Counted from the stretch's first letter, positions 6,332 to 14,528 are shown. The stretch: 20,313 bases of DNA from Candidatus Gastranaerophilales bacterium (GCA_947628355.1 CANQZO010000005.1:1-20313), one strand, 5' to 3'. Made by a program: numbers and translations. Notes: a model not told the origin generated them from the letters alone.

Positions 6332-7552
6332 ATGGAAAATCTTGATTTATATTTTAAAAATTTAACGGGAAAAGATGAAACAAAAGCATTGCAGGCTGCC
6401 GAATTTCTGGTAAATTCAGCTTGCATTGATTTATTTAAAAACCTTGTGGATAAATCCGATTATTTATTTGACTTTGTAAAAAATAATGTTGCAAAACGTA
6501 TTGAAACTGTAGTAAGTAAAGAAAATTTTACTAATTTAATAAAATTTTTTGTAATATATTCGACTGACTATGACGATTTATTTGCTTCAATTTTAGCTAA
6601 ACATGCCAATCAAGATTTAACTGATGATATATTTGAAATATTAGAAAACGGTACTATTGACCAAAAAACATATGCGGCCAAGTATTTTTATTATATCCCC
6701 GATACAGTTGCATTGGAAATTCTTAGTAAATATGCTTTCTGCGATGAAGAAAACCTTGCATATAATTCTGCAGAGGCTTTAGGACAAATGCAGGATGATA
6801 TTTCTTATGATATTGCTTTAAGCCTTTTAACTTCTAATGACGACTTTGAGCGTTTAAAAGCAGTTAAATTTTTTACTGCATATAACAGAAATTATCCGCT
6901 AAAAGAAATAATTAAAACTATGAAAAATTCTAAAATGGCGGAAAATATTGCGGGTCAAATTCCTTACTGTATAAGTTTAAAGTCTTTGCTTGAGGCTGAT
7001 TTATCCGATGCGCTTGATATTATTGATAATATACTTACCGGTTTTGGAGAAATTCTACCTCTGGCTGATATATTTCAATTTGAAATGTATGATTGTCTTG
7101 AAATTTTAATTAATAAAAATAAAATTGATAATGAATTTTCTTCCAAAATAGCTCAAGTTTTATTAAAATCATTAATTAAATTTAAGTTATTTTTCGATAA
7201 TCAAGAGTATGTTTTTGATGAGAATAAAGATACAAAATATGAAATTAACTCTGTTTTTAAACTGCTTCAATCTCAAAACAATGAGTTTTGGAATAAACAG
7301 AAAGAATTTGCCGTTGCTCAGTTAAATAAATCAAAAGCAGATATTTTATCGATTTTGCCCGTTATTTCCGAGCTGAAAATAACAGGTGTTATTGGTGAAA
7401 TTAAAAATCTTTTAAAATCTGATGATGAAATAATTATTTGTGAAGCCGTAAGCACTTTAAAACAATTAAATGCACTTGATGAAACCGATAAAATTTCAGC
7501 ATTATCTAAAGTTTCAAATCCTAATATTAAGGCAATTATTGAAAACTCTTAA
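6332..7552 (+). CDS. HEAT-like repeat protein, cytoplasmic
   Basis: The 406-residue product has no signal peptide or membrane segment and is helical throughout, with repeated two-helix units such as DQKTYAAKYFYYIPDTVALEILSKY, ENLAYNSAEALGQMQDDISYDIALSLL, DDFERLKAVKFFTAYN and EIIICEAVSTLKQLNALDETDKISALSKV. This resembles HEAT/armadillo repeats, which make curved protein-binding solenoids. No catalytic motif is visible. Its start lacks a Shine-Dalgarno and lies 6 bases past a consensus -10, indicating leaderless translation. It is convergent with glyS, with only 4 bp between the stop codons and no clear hairpin there. Existence as a gene is nearly certain; the binding partner is unknown. Confidence 0.85.
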   Translation: MENLDLYFKNLTGKDETKALQAAEFLVNSACIDLFKNLVDKSDYLFDFVKNNVAKRIETVVSKENFTNLIKFFVIYSTDYDDLFASILAKHANQDLTDDIFEILENGTIDQKTYAAKYFYYIPDTVALEILSKYAFCDEENLAYNSAEALGQMQDDISYDIALSLLTSNDDFERLKAVKFFTAYNRNYPLKEIIKTMKNSKMAENIAGQIPYCISLKSLLEADLSDALDIIDNILTGFGEILPLADIFQFEMYDCLEILINKNKIDNEFSSKIAQVLLKSLIKFKLFFDNQEYVFDENKDTKYEINSVFKLLQSQNNEFWNKQKEFAVAQLNKSKADILSILPVISELKITGVIGEIKNLLKSDDEIIICEAVSTLKQLNALDETDKISALSKVSNPNIKAIIENS

Positions 7553-7556
7553 TTTT

Positions 7557-9584
7557 TTAAAATACAATTTTGCTAAAATCAGCAATTTGTGCAAATTTTT
7601 GCTTTATTGTATTTAAAAGGTTTATTCTGTTTTGTTTGATTTTATCATCTTTATCCATAACAAGCACCTTTTCAAAAAAGTCTGATATGTATGGAATAAG
7701 AGCTGTTAATTTTTCTTGTAAATCTTTATAAGACAATTGTTTTTCATCAATAACGGAAGCATTTTTCCATAATAATATTTCGCTTTCGTTATTTAATAGT
7801 GTATTATCCACAATGCCAAACAGCGTTTCATTTTTTATTATTCTTATTATTCTGTTTATACTTTCGTGAAATTTTGCATAATCATTTTGTTTTATTATAT
7901 CGGTAACTACATTCAACCTTAATATGAAATCCTGTAAATCAGATAATACGTCTTTTTCGCTTATACATGCTTCAAGAACGTCATGTTTGTATTTATCTGA
8001 AAGTAAAATAATGAGTCTTTGTTCAAAAAATTCTTTAATATTTCTAAATAAAGTTTCTTTATTTTCAACATTTACAGGTAGTATATCTATTGTTTGTTTT
8101 ATTAAATCAGAAAGATTAATTTTTAATTGTTTTTGTAATACGGTTTTTAGAATGCCTAGTGTTGCACGTCTTACGCCCAGCGGGTCTTGTGAACCTGATA
8201 TTTTCTTTCCGTCGGCAAATACGGTAACAACAGTATCTAACTTGTCGGCAATACCGACCACTTGACCTTCAATGCTTTGAGCGACTTGTGAATCGGCATT
8301 TAACGGGAAATAATGTTCCATTATACCTTGTGATACTTCTTTGGTTTCTCCGCTTCTCAGTGCATAATCGGCCCCAATGTATCCCTGCAGTTCTGTAAAT
8401 TCAAACACAAGTTTTGTCACCAAATCCGCTTTGCACAGCAGAGCGCATCTTTCAATTTGCACGGACTCTACATTTAATTGCTTTGCTATAGATTTTGACA
8501 ATGTAACAATTCTTTGGGTTTTATCGTAAACAGAGCCAAAGCCCTTTTGGAATGTAACTCCTTTTAAATCTTCAAGGTAGGAAATTAACGGTTTTTGAGT
8601 GTCTTCATGAACAAAAAATACCGCATCTTCCAATCTTGCCTTAACAACTCTTTCATTCCCCGCTTTTATGTTGTCAAAAGTGTTTCCTACATAGTTACTT
8701 ATTGTTATAAATCTATTTAATAATTTTCCGTCTTTATATAAGGGAAAATACCGTTGATGTACTGCCATTACGGTTACTGCAACTTTTTCCGGAATTTGAA
8801 GATATTTTTCTTCAAATGAGCATATAACGGGTATCGGCCATTCGGTAATGAATGTTACTTCATCCAATAAGTCTTCATCTATAACTATATCGGCATTAAT
8901 TTCTTGGGCTTTTTCTTTTGCAAGTCTTATAATAGTTTCTTTTCTTTTTTCAACATCAGCAATTACATTTGCTTTTTCAAGTGTTTCAAGGTAATTATCA
9001 GGTGAATCGATTTTTACTTCCGTTTTGGAGAACCGATGCCCGCGTGAAATGTTGGAGGCTTTTACATTGGCGTAATCAAATTCTATTATTTCATTGTTTA
9101 ATAATGATACAATCCACCTTATCGGGCGCTGAAATTTAATATCCAAATCAGCCCAGCGCATAAAGTGTGTTCCTTTTAGTTTGGAAATGATTTCGGGTGC
9201 GATGGATTTTAAAATATCTTTTGTAAGTTTTCCTGTTTGTTCAATCTTCGCCCAAACATAATTATCTTTTAAGTATAAATTTTCGGGATTAACATTGTTT
9301 TTAGAGGCAAAACCTAAGGCGGCTTTAGTTAAATTATTATTTTCATCATAAGCAATATTTGCGATAGGACCTTTAATGTTTTTTTCAACATCATCTTGTT
9401 TGTCGGGCAGTCCGTCTATAATTACGGTTAATCTGCGCGGAGTTGCGTATGTTTTAATTGTATTATATTTTATTTCATTTTCTTCAAGTGATTTAGCAAA
9501 TTCCGTCTTTAATTGTTCCATAGCTGACGGAATAAATTTATATGCCAGTTCTTCCGTTCCTATTTCAAGTAAGTATTTATTCAT
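7557..9584 (-). CDS. glyS: Glycine--tRNA ligase beta subunit
   Basis: The 675-residue protein begins MNKYLLEIGTEELAYKFIPSAMEQL, the characteristic start of bacterial GlyS, and continues with TYATPRRLTVIIDGLPDKQ, KGPIANIAYD, FMRWADLDIKFQRPIRWIVSLL, RGHRF, VAVTVMAVHQRYFPLY, ADKLDTVVTVFADGKKISGSQDPLGVRRATLGIL and a helical C-terminal domain. GlyS is the tRNA-binding and editing-like large chain of the alpha2beta2 glycyl-tRNA synthetase; the catalytic alpha chain (glyQ) is not in this window. Length is usual for the family (about 680-700). GAGG lies 7 nt before ATG 9584. It stands alone, divergent from tRNA-Asp and convergent with the HEAT-like gene. No T-box leader is visible upstream. Confidence 0.97.
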   Translation of the reverse strand: MNKYLLEIGTEELAYKFIPSAMEQLKTEFAKSLEENEIKYNTIKTYATPRRLTVIIDGLPDKQDDVEKNIKGPIANIAYDENNNLTKAALGFASKNNVNPENLYLKDNYVWAKIEQTGKLTKDILKSIAPEIISKLKGTHFMRWADLDIKFQRPIRWIVSLLNNEIIEFDYANVKASNISRGHRFSKTEVKIDSPDNYLETLEKANVIADVEKRKETIIRLAKEKAQEINADIVIDEDLLDEVTFITEWPIPVICSFEEKYLQIPEKVAVTVMAVHQRYFPLYKDGKLLNRFITISNYVGNTFDNIKAGNERVVKARLEDAVFFVHEDTQKPLISYLEDLKGVTFQKGFGSVYDKTQRIVTLSKSIAKQLNVESVQIERCALLCKADLVTKLVFEFTELQGYIGADYALRSGETKEVSQGIMEHYFPLNADSQVAQSIEGQVVGIADKLDTVVTVFADGKKISGSQDPLGVRRATLGILKTVLQKQLKINLSDLIKQTIDILPVNVENKETLFRNIKEFFEQRLIILLSDKYKHDVLEACISEKDVLSDLQDFILRLNVVTDIIKQNDYAKFHESINRIIRIIKNETLFGIVDNTLLNNESEILLWKNASVIDEKQLSYKDLQEKLTALIPYISDFFEKVLVMDKDDKIKQNRINLLNTIKQKFAQIADFSKIVF

Positions 9585-9640
9585 AATATTGCCTCGTAAA
9601 AATGTTACAGGTTAATTATATTATAAATAAAATTGAATTG

Positions 9641-9669
9641 TTGCAATTTTTTTTTGCTTAGAATATAAT
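9641..9669 (+). promoter_or_regulatory. Promoter of tRNA-Asp
   Basis: TTGCAA (9641-9646) and TATAAT (9664-9669) are 17 bp apart, ending 10 bp before the first tRNA base, the usual geometry for a tRNA gene. The TTGCAA is self-complementary and might also contribute to glyS on the other strand, though spacing there is poor. Confidence 0.75.
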
Positions 9670-9679
9670 AAGTTGCGTT

Positions 9680-9757
9680 GGGATCGTAGCTCAGTTTGGT
9701 TAGAGTGTCTGCCTGTCACGCAGAAGGTCGCGAGTTCGAGCCTCGTCGGTCCCGCCA
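9680..9757 (+). tRNA. tRNA-Asp(GUC)
   Basis: Acceptor GGGATCG pairs with CGGTCCC (one T-G pair); D-arm GCTC/GAGT; anticodon stem TCTGC/GCAGA with loop CTGTCAC (anticodon GTC at 9715-9717); T-arm CGAG-TTCGAG-CTCG type. Discriminator is G. CCA (9755-9757) is encoded, unlike the Lys and Leu genes in this window. Confidence 0.95.
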
Positions 9758-9970
9758 TTTAAAAGGAGGGAGTAAGCCCTCTTTTTTGTTGAATGTATGG
9801 AAAAAAGAGGCGAGAACTCAGTAAAGAGCCTCGTTGCTATAGCTCTAAGCGAGCAAAAGCGAGCGATAGAGAGTACCTGCTTGGCGGTCCCGCATTCAAA
9901 AGGAGGTTGAATTACCCTTTCTTTGTTGAGTGTGTGGCAAAAAGAGGCAAGAACTCAGTGAAAACCTCCT
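9747..9970 (+). repeat. tRNA-Asp tail-duplication element
   Basis: The segment from the acceptor 3' strand of tRNA-Asp (9747, CGGTCCCGCC) through the terminator and on to about 9832 recurs in diverged form at 9885-9970, offset 138 bp. Shared blocks include CGGTCCCGC, AAAAGGAGG, TTTGTTGA, AAAAAGAGGC and AGAACTCAGT. Each copy carries an inverted piece of the tRNA-Asp T-arm: 9807-9819 matches 11 of 13 bases of the reverse complement of 9732-9744, and 9944-9956 is a diverged form. The spacer includes GCGAGCAAAAGCGAGCGA, akin to GCGAGCGAGCA in the tRNA-Leu element. The region from 9758 to 10026 holds no convincing protein gene; a 70-codon frame over it crosses both copies and is judged spurious. 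Confidence 0.8.
9761..9787 (+). terminator. Terminator of tRNA-Asp (copy 1)
   Basis: The stem GGAGGG/CCCTCT with A-rich and T-rich arms (9761-9770 with 9777-9786) closes a 6-nt loop and ends in six T. The equivalent hairpin of the downstream copy (near 9898-9924) has lost several pairs. Confidence 0.85.
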
Positions 9971-10026
9971 TAAAATTGTCTGTAAGTGAAAAAATAAAGC
10001 TATAAGAATATTATCGGAGATAAAAG

Positions 10027-10569
10027 ATGAGTAAAAAAATTATAATAATATCAACAAGTTTAAGAGATAATGCAAATTCTGAAATTTTAGCTCACAGAGC
10101 CGAACAGGGTGCAAAAGAGTCAGGACACATCGTAGAGTTTATAACATTAAAAAATAAAAATATACAGTTCTGCAAGGGGTGTCTTGCCTGCCAAAAACTC
10201 GGACATTGCGTAATTGATGATGATGCAAATGAAATAACGGAAAAGATGAAAAATGCTGATGTTATAATCTGGGCGACTCCTGTTTATTATTATGAAATGT
10301 CAGGACAGATGAAAACAATTATAGATAGAGCCAATTCATTATATAAAACAGGTTATAACTTTAAAGACATATACGTTATCACAACATCCGCTGAAGCAGG
10401 TGAAGATATTGTTCAAACCGTAATAAACGGATTAAAAGGATGGATGGCATGTCTGCCCGGAACAGAATTAAAAGGTTTTGTTAACGGCGCAGGTGTTGAA
10501 AATCCTTCCGAAGTGAATAATATACCTGATTTACTTGCGCAGGCTTATAATATGGGAAAAAATATTTAA
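10027..10569 (+). CDS. Flavodoxin-fold NAD(P)H-dependent FMN reductase family protein
   Basis: This 180-residue protein starts with the flavodoxin-like phosphate-binding strand-loop IIIISTSLRDNANSEILA, then FCKGCLACQKLGHCVIDDD near residues 48-66 and IIWATPVYYYEMSGQMKTIIDR near 85-106. These are the signatures of the NADPH-dependent FMN reductase/iron-sulfur flavoprotein-like branch, where FMN is bound by the first loop and the ATPVYYY segment. The CxxCxxC-like cysteines (Cys at about 49, 52 and 55, plus one near 62) could be redox-active or bind metal; in true iron-sulfur flavoproteins the spacing is a compact CxxCxxC. GGAGA lies 6 nt before ATG 10027. It follows the tRNA-Asp tail element and converges on the peroxiredoxin gene 10 bp away. 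Physiological substrate not predictable. Confidence 0.85.
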   Translation: MSKKIIIISTSLRDNANSEILAHRAEQGAKESGHIVEFITLKNKNIQFCKGCLACQKLGHCVIDDDANEITEKMKNADVIIWATPVYYYEMSGQMKTIIDRANSLYKTGYNFKDIYVITTSAEAGEDIVQTVINGLKGWMACLPGTELKGFVNGAGVENPSEVNNIPDLLAQAYNMGKNI

Positions 10570-10579
10570 GTAATAATTA

Positions 10580-11020
10580 TTATTTATTTTTTTCAAAGTA
10601 TTCCGTTATTTCTTCAACATGTCCGTCTACATCTACTTTTTCCCATGTTTTTACGATATTGCCGTCTTTATCCAGTATGAATGTTGTTCTTTGAATATTA
10701 TTTATATCTTTATTATGGTCCTTAAATGCTTCTTTTAACTTATTTAATTTATCCGATAAAAGTATGAAATTTAACTTGTGCTTAGCTTGAAATTCAAGGT
10801 GATCTTTAATTTCATTAGCACTTACACCTATAACATTTGCATATTCTTTTAATTTGTCCATAGCGTCGCGAAATCTGTGTGCTTCTTCGGTGCAAACGGG
10901 TGTATCGTCTTCCGGATAAAAATATAATATTACATTTTCACCTTTAAAATCTGCGAGTTTATAATTCTTTTTTTCTCCCTTTTCATTTATTCCTTCAAGT
11001 TCAATATCTAAATAATGCAT
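10580..11020 (-). CDS. bcp: Thioredoxin-fold peroxiredoxin, Bcp/PrxQ type
   Basis: The 146-residue protein has the PrxQ core ADFKGENVILYFYPEDDTPVCTEEAHRFRD. Cys43 is the peroxidatic cysteine, supported by Thr40 and Arg111 (IQRTTFILD), and it reduces hydrogen peroxide and organic peroxides in the cytoplasm. Most Bcp proteins have a resolving cysteine five residues after the first (xCTxEAC); here that position is His48 and no other cysteine exists, so this should work as a 1-Cys enzyme using an external thiol. The N-terminus is a little short and lacks the usual APDF motif. AAGGAGA precedes ATG 11020 by 5 nt. It is divergent from the S41 protease; the 204-bp intergenic region shows no clear promoter for this gene. 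Confidence 0.92.
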   Translation of the reverse strand: MHYLDIELEGINEKGEKKNYKLADFKGENVILYFYPEDDTPVCTEEAHRFRDAMDKLKEYANVIGVSANEIKDHLEFQAKHKLNFILLSDKLNKLKEAFKDHNKDINNIQRTTFILDKDGNIVKTWEKVDVDGHVEEITEYFEKNK

Positions 11021-11173
11021 AATAATCTCCTTTTTTTTACAGTTTAAAATGCATTTTGATTTTTGGCTTTATTCTCTAAGTAAGTAAACAAGGTAATTTT
11101 AAACAAATGTAAAAGAAAATTAATATATGAAACTTTATTAATTTAAAGAAGTCTTATAGTCCTAAAGGGGAAA

Positions 11174-11202
11174 TAAACAAATAATTAATTTTATATTATA
11201 AT
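11174..11202 (+). promoter_or_regulatory. Candidate promoter of the S41 protease gene
   Basis: TAAACA (11174-11179) and a consensus TATAAT (11197-11202) are 17 bp apart, placing the start near 11209, about 16 nt before the GTG and just ahead of the ribosome binding site AAGGAGAG. Confidence 0.55.
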
Positions 11203-11224
11203 TGGAAGTAATAAGGAGAGAGTT

Positions 11225-12454
11225 GTGAAAGATTTTTTTAAAAATTCAACATTAATAGCATTGTCACTGATGATTGTCAGTATTTCCTGCTGCAGAAGCA
11301 ATACAGCAATGGCGCAATCGGATACGGAATTATATGATTCCGTTTGGAAAATTGTTAATACAAAGTATTTGGACAAAACAAAAAACGGGCAGGATTGGAC
11401 AAGGTGGAGACATAAATATGACGATAAAATTAAGACTCCCGAGGATGCTTATGTCGCTATTGATACTATGATTGCAAGTTTGAATGACAGATATACCAGA
11501 TTTGTACCTCCGAAAGAATTTGAAGAAGAAAAAAATGCAATAAAAGGCTCATTGTTTGGTATTGGCATTCAAATCGGACTTCGTGACGGTAAAATTTTAA
11601 TTATATCTCCGATAGAAGACACGCCGGGGGAAAGGGCAGGTTTGCTTGCGGAAGATGAAATCCTTTCCATAGACGGAGTTTCCACTAAAGATATGACTAT
11701 TGATAAAGCTGCCGATAAAATCAGAGGTAAAAAAGGCACTATGGTTGAATTGTTGATTAAACGTAAGGGTGTACCCAATAAAGTTTATAAAGTTGAAAGG
11801 GATGAAATTGAAATTAAATCAATTTCGGTTAAAGTTCCCGAAAATATTAAAATGGATGACAGAATAGGCTATATAAGATTAAGTTCTTTTATGGGACGTA
11901 ATGTCGGTACCGAATTTAAGGATATAATGACAAAATATAAAAATAAAGAGGGTATTATAATTGACCTTAGAGCTAATACCGGCGGGCTTTTAAATAATGC
12001 CATTTATATAGCTGATTTGTTCCTTGATGATGAAATTATTGTAAGTACTGTTGATAGGGACGGTTATAAGGATACATCGCGCTCGACAAAAAAATATTTT
12101 TCAACACAGCCTCTTGTAGTCCTTATAAATAAAGGCAGCGCGTCTGCAAGCGAAATTTTATCGGGGGCTTTAAAAGATAATCAACGTGCTATTTTAATCG
12201 GTGAAAATACTTTCGGGAAAGGACTTGTTCAAGAAGTTAAAAGTTTGACTCCGTTTGGTGCGGGTTTAAATATTACAATTCAAAAGTATTTAACTCCGAA
12301 TGATACCGATATTAACAAAAAAGGTATTGCACCCGATATTGAGGTAAAAATTACCGAACAAAACATAAAAGATAAAGATGACGTTCAGCTCAAAAAGGCG
12401 CAGGCTGTTTTACTGCAAATGATTGAAAATGAAAAACTTTCAGTTAACCGTTAA
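11225..12454 (+). CDS. C-terminal processing peptidase, S41 family
   Basis: The 409-residue protein starts at GTG 11225 behind AAGGAGAG. A signal peptide (LIALSLMIVSISCCRSNTAMA, likely cut after Ala30) exports it. An N-terminal helical part with LNDRYTRFVPPKEF is followed by a PDZ domain (about 105-190; GSLFGIGIQIG, GERAGLLAEDEILSIDGV) and the S41 core (about 210-380). Ser307 in NKGSASASE and Lys332 in FGKGLVQ form the expected Ser/Lys dyad. CTPs trim C-termini of envelope proteins: Prc in proteobacteria, CtpA in cyanobacteria (D1 maturation). Substrates here are unknown, but the SLH and TPR proteins nearby are envelope candidates. Its last 11 bases overlap the end of the convergent oxidoreductase gene. 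Family assignment is secure. Confidence 0.95.
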   Translation: MKDFFKNSTLIALSLMIVSISCCRSNTAMAQSDTELYDSVWKIVNTKYLDKTKNGQDWTRWRHKYDDKIKTPEDAYVAIDTMIASLNDRYTRFVPPKEFEEEKNAIKGSLFGIGIQIGLRDGKILIISPIEDTPGERAGLLAEDEILSIDGVSTKDMTIDKAADKIRGKKGTMVELLIKRKGVPNKVYKVERDEIEIKSISVKVPENIKMDDRIGYIRLSSFMGRNVGTEFKDIMTKYKNKEGIIIDLRANTGGLLNNAIYIADLFLDDEIIVSTVDRDGYKDTSRSTKKYFSTQPLVVLINKGSASASEILSGALKDNQRAILIGENTFGKGLVQEVKSLTPFGAGLNITIQKYLTPNDTDINKKGIAPDIEVKITEQNIKDKDDVQLKKAQAVLLQMIENEKLSVNR

Positions 12455-13808
12455 TTTTGTGGTAAATAATTTGAGCGGCATTTAATACGGGATCAATAGC
12501 TGGAGAATACGGAGGTGAATAAGGTAAATCCAAATTCATAAACGACTCCAGCTTTGTTTTGCTTAATATCGCGGGAATTACAGTATTTATTCTTTGGTTT
12601 ACATCACCTTCGCCTATGCCTTGTATCCCTAAAATTGTTTGAGTGTTTTTATCTGCTATTAATTTTAATGTCATAGTGCCTGTGTTCGGCATATATCCTG
12701 CTTTATCACGTTTCGTTACAATTGCATATTCGGGTTTAAATCCCAGTTCCGTTGCTTCTCTGTAACTTATTCCTATTATGGATATTGTTAAATTAAAGTA
12801 TTTTGTTATTGTTGAATTTAATATTCCGTCAAAAAAACAGCTTCCGCCCGCAATATTTATCGCGGCACAACGTCCCTCTTTATTTGCGGTAGAACCCATT
12901 GGCACCCAGGTGTACCTGTTTGTTACAAGATTATAATTATCAGTACAGTCCCCGACGGCATATATTCCCTGTTTTGAGGTTTTTAATGTCTTATCTACTT
13001 TTATACTGTTATTTATACTTAATTTTATTCCTGTTTCTTGCAGAAAATCCGTGTTTGGTCTTACTCCCGTTCCGAGAATTACAAAATCCGTTTCAATTTC
13101 TTTGCCTGAAGCGGTTATAACTTTTTGTACTTCTCCCTTTTCATTCCCCATAAATGCAACTACTTCTTCATTTGTATATATGCTGACCTGTCCCGGATTT
13201 CTGCCTATTATATAATCCGTTACCATTTGCGAAAAGTCCTCGTCAAACATTTTTAATATTTGCGAGTTTCTCTCTATTAAAGTTACGTTTATATTATTTT
13301 GCACCAAGGCTTCCATTAATTCTATTGAAATATAACCCCCGCCTAACAGCACAGCCTTTTTTGATGTCTGCATTTTTTCTTTTATTGCTATTCCGTCTTG
13401 GATTGTTCTTAGGGTAAATATATTTTTTAAATCAATATTCGCAATGTTAGGAATTACGGGAATTGCCCCTGTTGCAATTACCAGTACATCATAATTAACT
13501 TCATATTTATTCCCCGATATTAAATCCTCCAATAGAACAGTTTTTTCTTCCGTGTTTACTTTTAAACATCTTTGTTTAATGTGAACTTCAATATTTTGCT
13601 TTTGAAAATCCTCGGGAGTTCTTAGTATTAATGTATCGGGGCTTTGAATTATATTTTCTATATAATACGGCAGACCGCAAGCCGAATAAGATATTATTTC
13701 CTCCTGCGTATATAAATCTATTTTTATATCGGGGTCTTGCCGTCTTAATTTCGCGGCGGTTTTCGGACCTGCTGCCCCGCCGCCTATTATTACTACTTTA
13801 TCTGTCAT
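12444..13808 (-). CDS. FAD-dependent pyridine nucleotide-disulfide oxidoreductase (CoA-disulfide reductase / NADH oxidase family)
   Basis: In this 454-residue protein, VVIIGGGAAGPKTAAKLRR (residues 5-23) is the FAD-binding dinucleotide motif, ATGAIPVIP (112-120) the second FAD contact, AVLLGGGYISIELMEAL (152-168) the NAD(P)H-binding motif, and GIYAVGDC the final FAD motif. The single redox cysteine Cys44 sits in SYSACGLPYY, matching the single-Cys class (NADH oxidase, NADH peroxidase, CoA-disulfide reductase) rather than the CxxxxC class of lipoamide dehydrogenase. The C-terminal dimerisation domain (from about 320) contains SPPYSPAIDP, as in CoA-disulfide reductases. It may reduce O2, peroxide, CoA-disulfide or polysulfide; the sequence alone does not decide. 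It is the last gene of an operon with hsp20 and a TM1266-like gene, 12 bp after the latter, with AAAGGG as ribosome binding site. Confidence 0.9.
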   Translation of the reverse strand: MTDKVVIIGGGAAGPKTAAKLRRQDPDIKIDLYTQEEIISYSACGLPYYIENIIQSPDTLILRTPEDFQKQNIEVHIKQRCLKVNTEEKTVLLEDLISGNKYEVNYDVLVIATGAIPVIPNIANIDLKNIFTLRTIQDGIAIKEKMQTSKKAVLLGGGYISIELMEALVQNNINVTLIERNSQILKMFDEDFSQMVTDYIIGRNPGQVSIYTNEEVVAFMGNEKGEVQKVITASGKEIETDFVILGTGVRPNTDFLQETGIKLSINNSIKVDKTLKTSKQGIYAVGDCTDNYNLVTNRYTWVPMGSTANKEGRCAAINIAGGSCFFDGILNSTITKYFNLTISIIGISYREATELGFKPEYAIVTKRDKAGYMPNTGTMTLKLIADKNTQTILGIQGIGEGDVNQRINTVIPAILSKTKLESFMNLDLPYSPPYSPAIDPVLNAAQIIYHKING

Positions 13809-13820
13809 ATTTTTTACCCT

Positions 13821-14060
13821 TTAAAATATCATTCTTTGCAGTTCTATTCCGCTTATTTCCAATAATGCTTTTTCTACATTTAAAGCATTATCTTCACTTT
13901 CTATCTGCAATAAAATTATTCCCGTGCTTGAACAAAATATTGATGAATTGTTTATCCCTATTCGCAATTTTATAATGCAGTTGAACTCCGTTAGTATCTT
14001 TTGCAGTTCAACCGCATTATTTTCTTTATCCGGAAGTTTTATTCCTATTATTACGGTCAT
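13821..14060 (-). CDS. TM1266-like small ferredoxin-fold (ACT-like) protein
   Basis: This 79-residue protein begins MTVIIGIKLPDKENNAVELQKILTEF, then CIIKLRIGINNSS, GIILLQIESEDNALNVEKALLEISGIELQRMIF. The order beta-alpha-beta-beta-alpha-beta, the LRIG segment after the first helix, and the closing ISGIEL strand resemble the TM1266 family, often annotated as a putative regulator of [FeFe]-hydrogenase systems and structurally like the NikR C-terminal/ACT domain. No hydrogenase gene is present in the window. ATG 14060 lies 6 bp after the hsp20 stop without a strong Shine-Dalgarno, so translation is probably coupled to hsp20. The family call comes from remembered sequence pattern and is moderately sure. 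Confidence 0.65.
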   Translation of the reverse strand: MTVIIGIKLPDKENNAVELQKILTEFNCIIKLRIGINNSSIFCSSTGIILLQIESEDNALNVEKALLEISGIELQRMIF

Positions 14061-14066
14061 AATTTG

Positions 14067-14528
14067 TTAATCTTTTATTTCAAGTTTTTTTGTCTTTTTA
14101 TCTTCCGTTTCTAATTTGGGTAAATGTAAATCAAGTATTCCTTTTTTCAGCTCTGCCGTTGATTTTTCAACATCAACTTCATAAGGGAAATATATTGTTC
14201 TTGAATAGTTTCCGTATCTGAATTCCGATTTATGATATTTATGTTTTTTATCTTCTTGTTCTTTTTCTATTTCTTTATTGGCTTCTATTTTTACGTAGGA
14301 TTTATTTATATCAATATTGATATCTTCTTTTTCAATCCCCGGAAGTTCTACTTTTACGCAGTAATAATCGTCATATTCTTTAACGTCTACGGGCATTGCC
14401 ATTCCGTTTAATTCCTGATGAAAAATATATTCGGGAAACAGGTTATCAAAACTTCTTTGAAGTATGGAATTAATATCCTCATTTAAAGTATTTAAAAATG
14501 TATCGGGCTTTTTAATTAAATATTTCAT
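14067..14528 (-). CDS. Small heat-shock protein, Hsp20/alpha-crystallin family
   Basis: The 153-residue protein has an N-terminal arm (KKPDTFLNTLNEDINSILQRSFDNLFPEY), then the alpha-crystallin domain at about 42-138: PVDVKEYDDYYCVKVELPGIEKEDINIDI, SEFRYGNYSRTIYFPYEVDVEKSTAELKKGILDLHLPK, where the A-x-x-x-G-x-L motif is seen as AELKKGILDLHLP. A short tail with LEI resembles the IxI motif that docks between dimers. These proteins hold unfolding proteins for refolding by other chaperones. The ATG at 14534 directly abuts AGGAG, so ATG 14528 (6-nt spacing) is chosen. It is first in an operon with a TM1266-like gene and a disulfide oxidoreductase, linking heat and redox stress. An inverted repeat lies upstream at 14555-14579. 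Confidence 0.93.
   Translation of the reverse strand: MKYLIKKPDTFLNTLNEDINSILQRSFDNLFPEYIFHQELNGMAMPVDVKEYDDYYCVKVELPGIEKEDINIDINKSYVKIEANKEIEKEQEDKKHKYHKSEFRYGNYSRTIYFPYEVDVEKSTAELKKGILDLHLPKLETEDKKTKKLEIKD

Noticed and set aside
9585..9640. T-box or other riboswitch before glyS
   Set aside because: The leader is under 60 bp and has no T-box motif or antiterminator fold.
9793..10005. 70-codon frame after tRNA-Asp
   Set aside because: It spans both copies of the tail-duplication element, is rich in Lys/Arg from non-coding repeats, and has no proper ribosome binding site.
11155..11168. Motif TAGTCCTAAAGG upstream of the S41 gene, similar to TAGTCCCTAAGG upstream of hsp20 (14599-14610, minus)
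   Set aside because: Only two imperfect copies at different distances from their genes; chance similarity cannot be excluded.
13631..13975. 114-codon plus-strand frame opposite the oxidoreductase operon
   Set aside because: It lies fully antisense to two well-supported genes and has a Leu/Phe-rich, motif-free translation.
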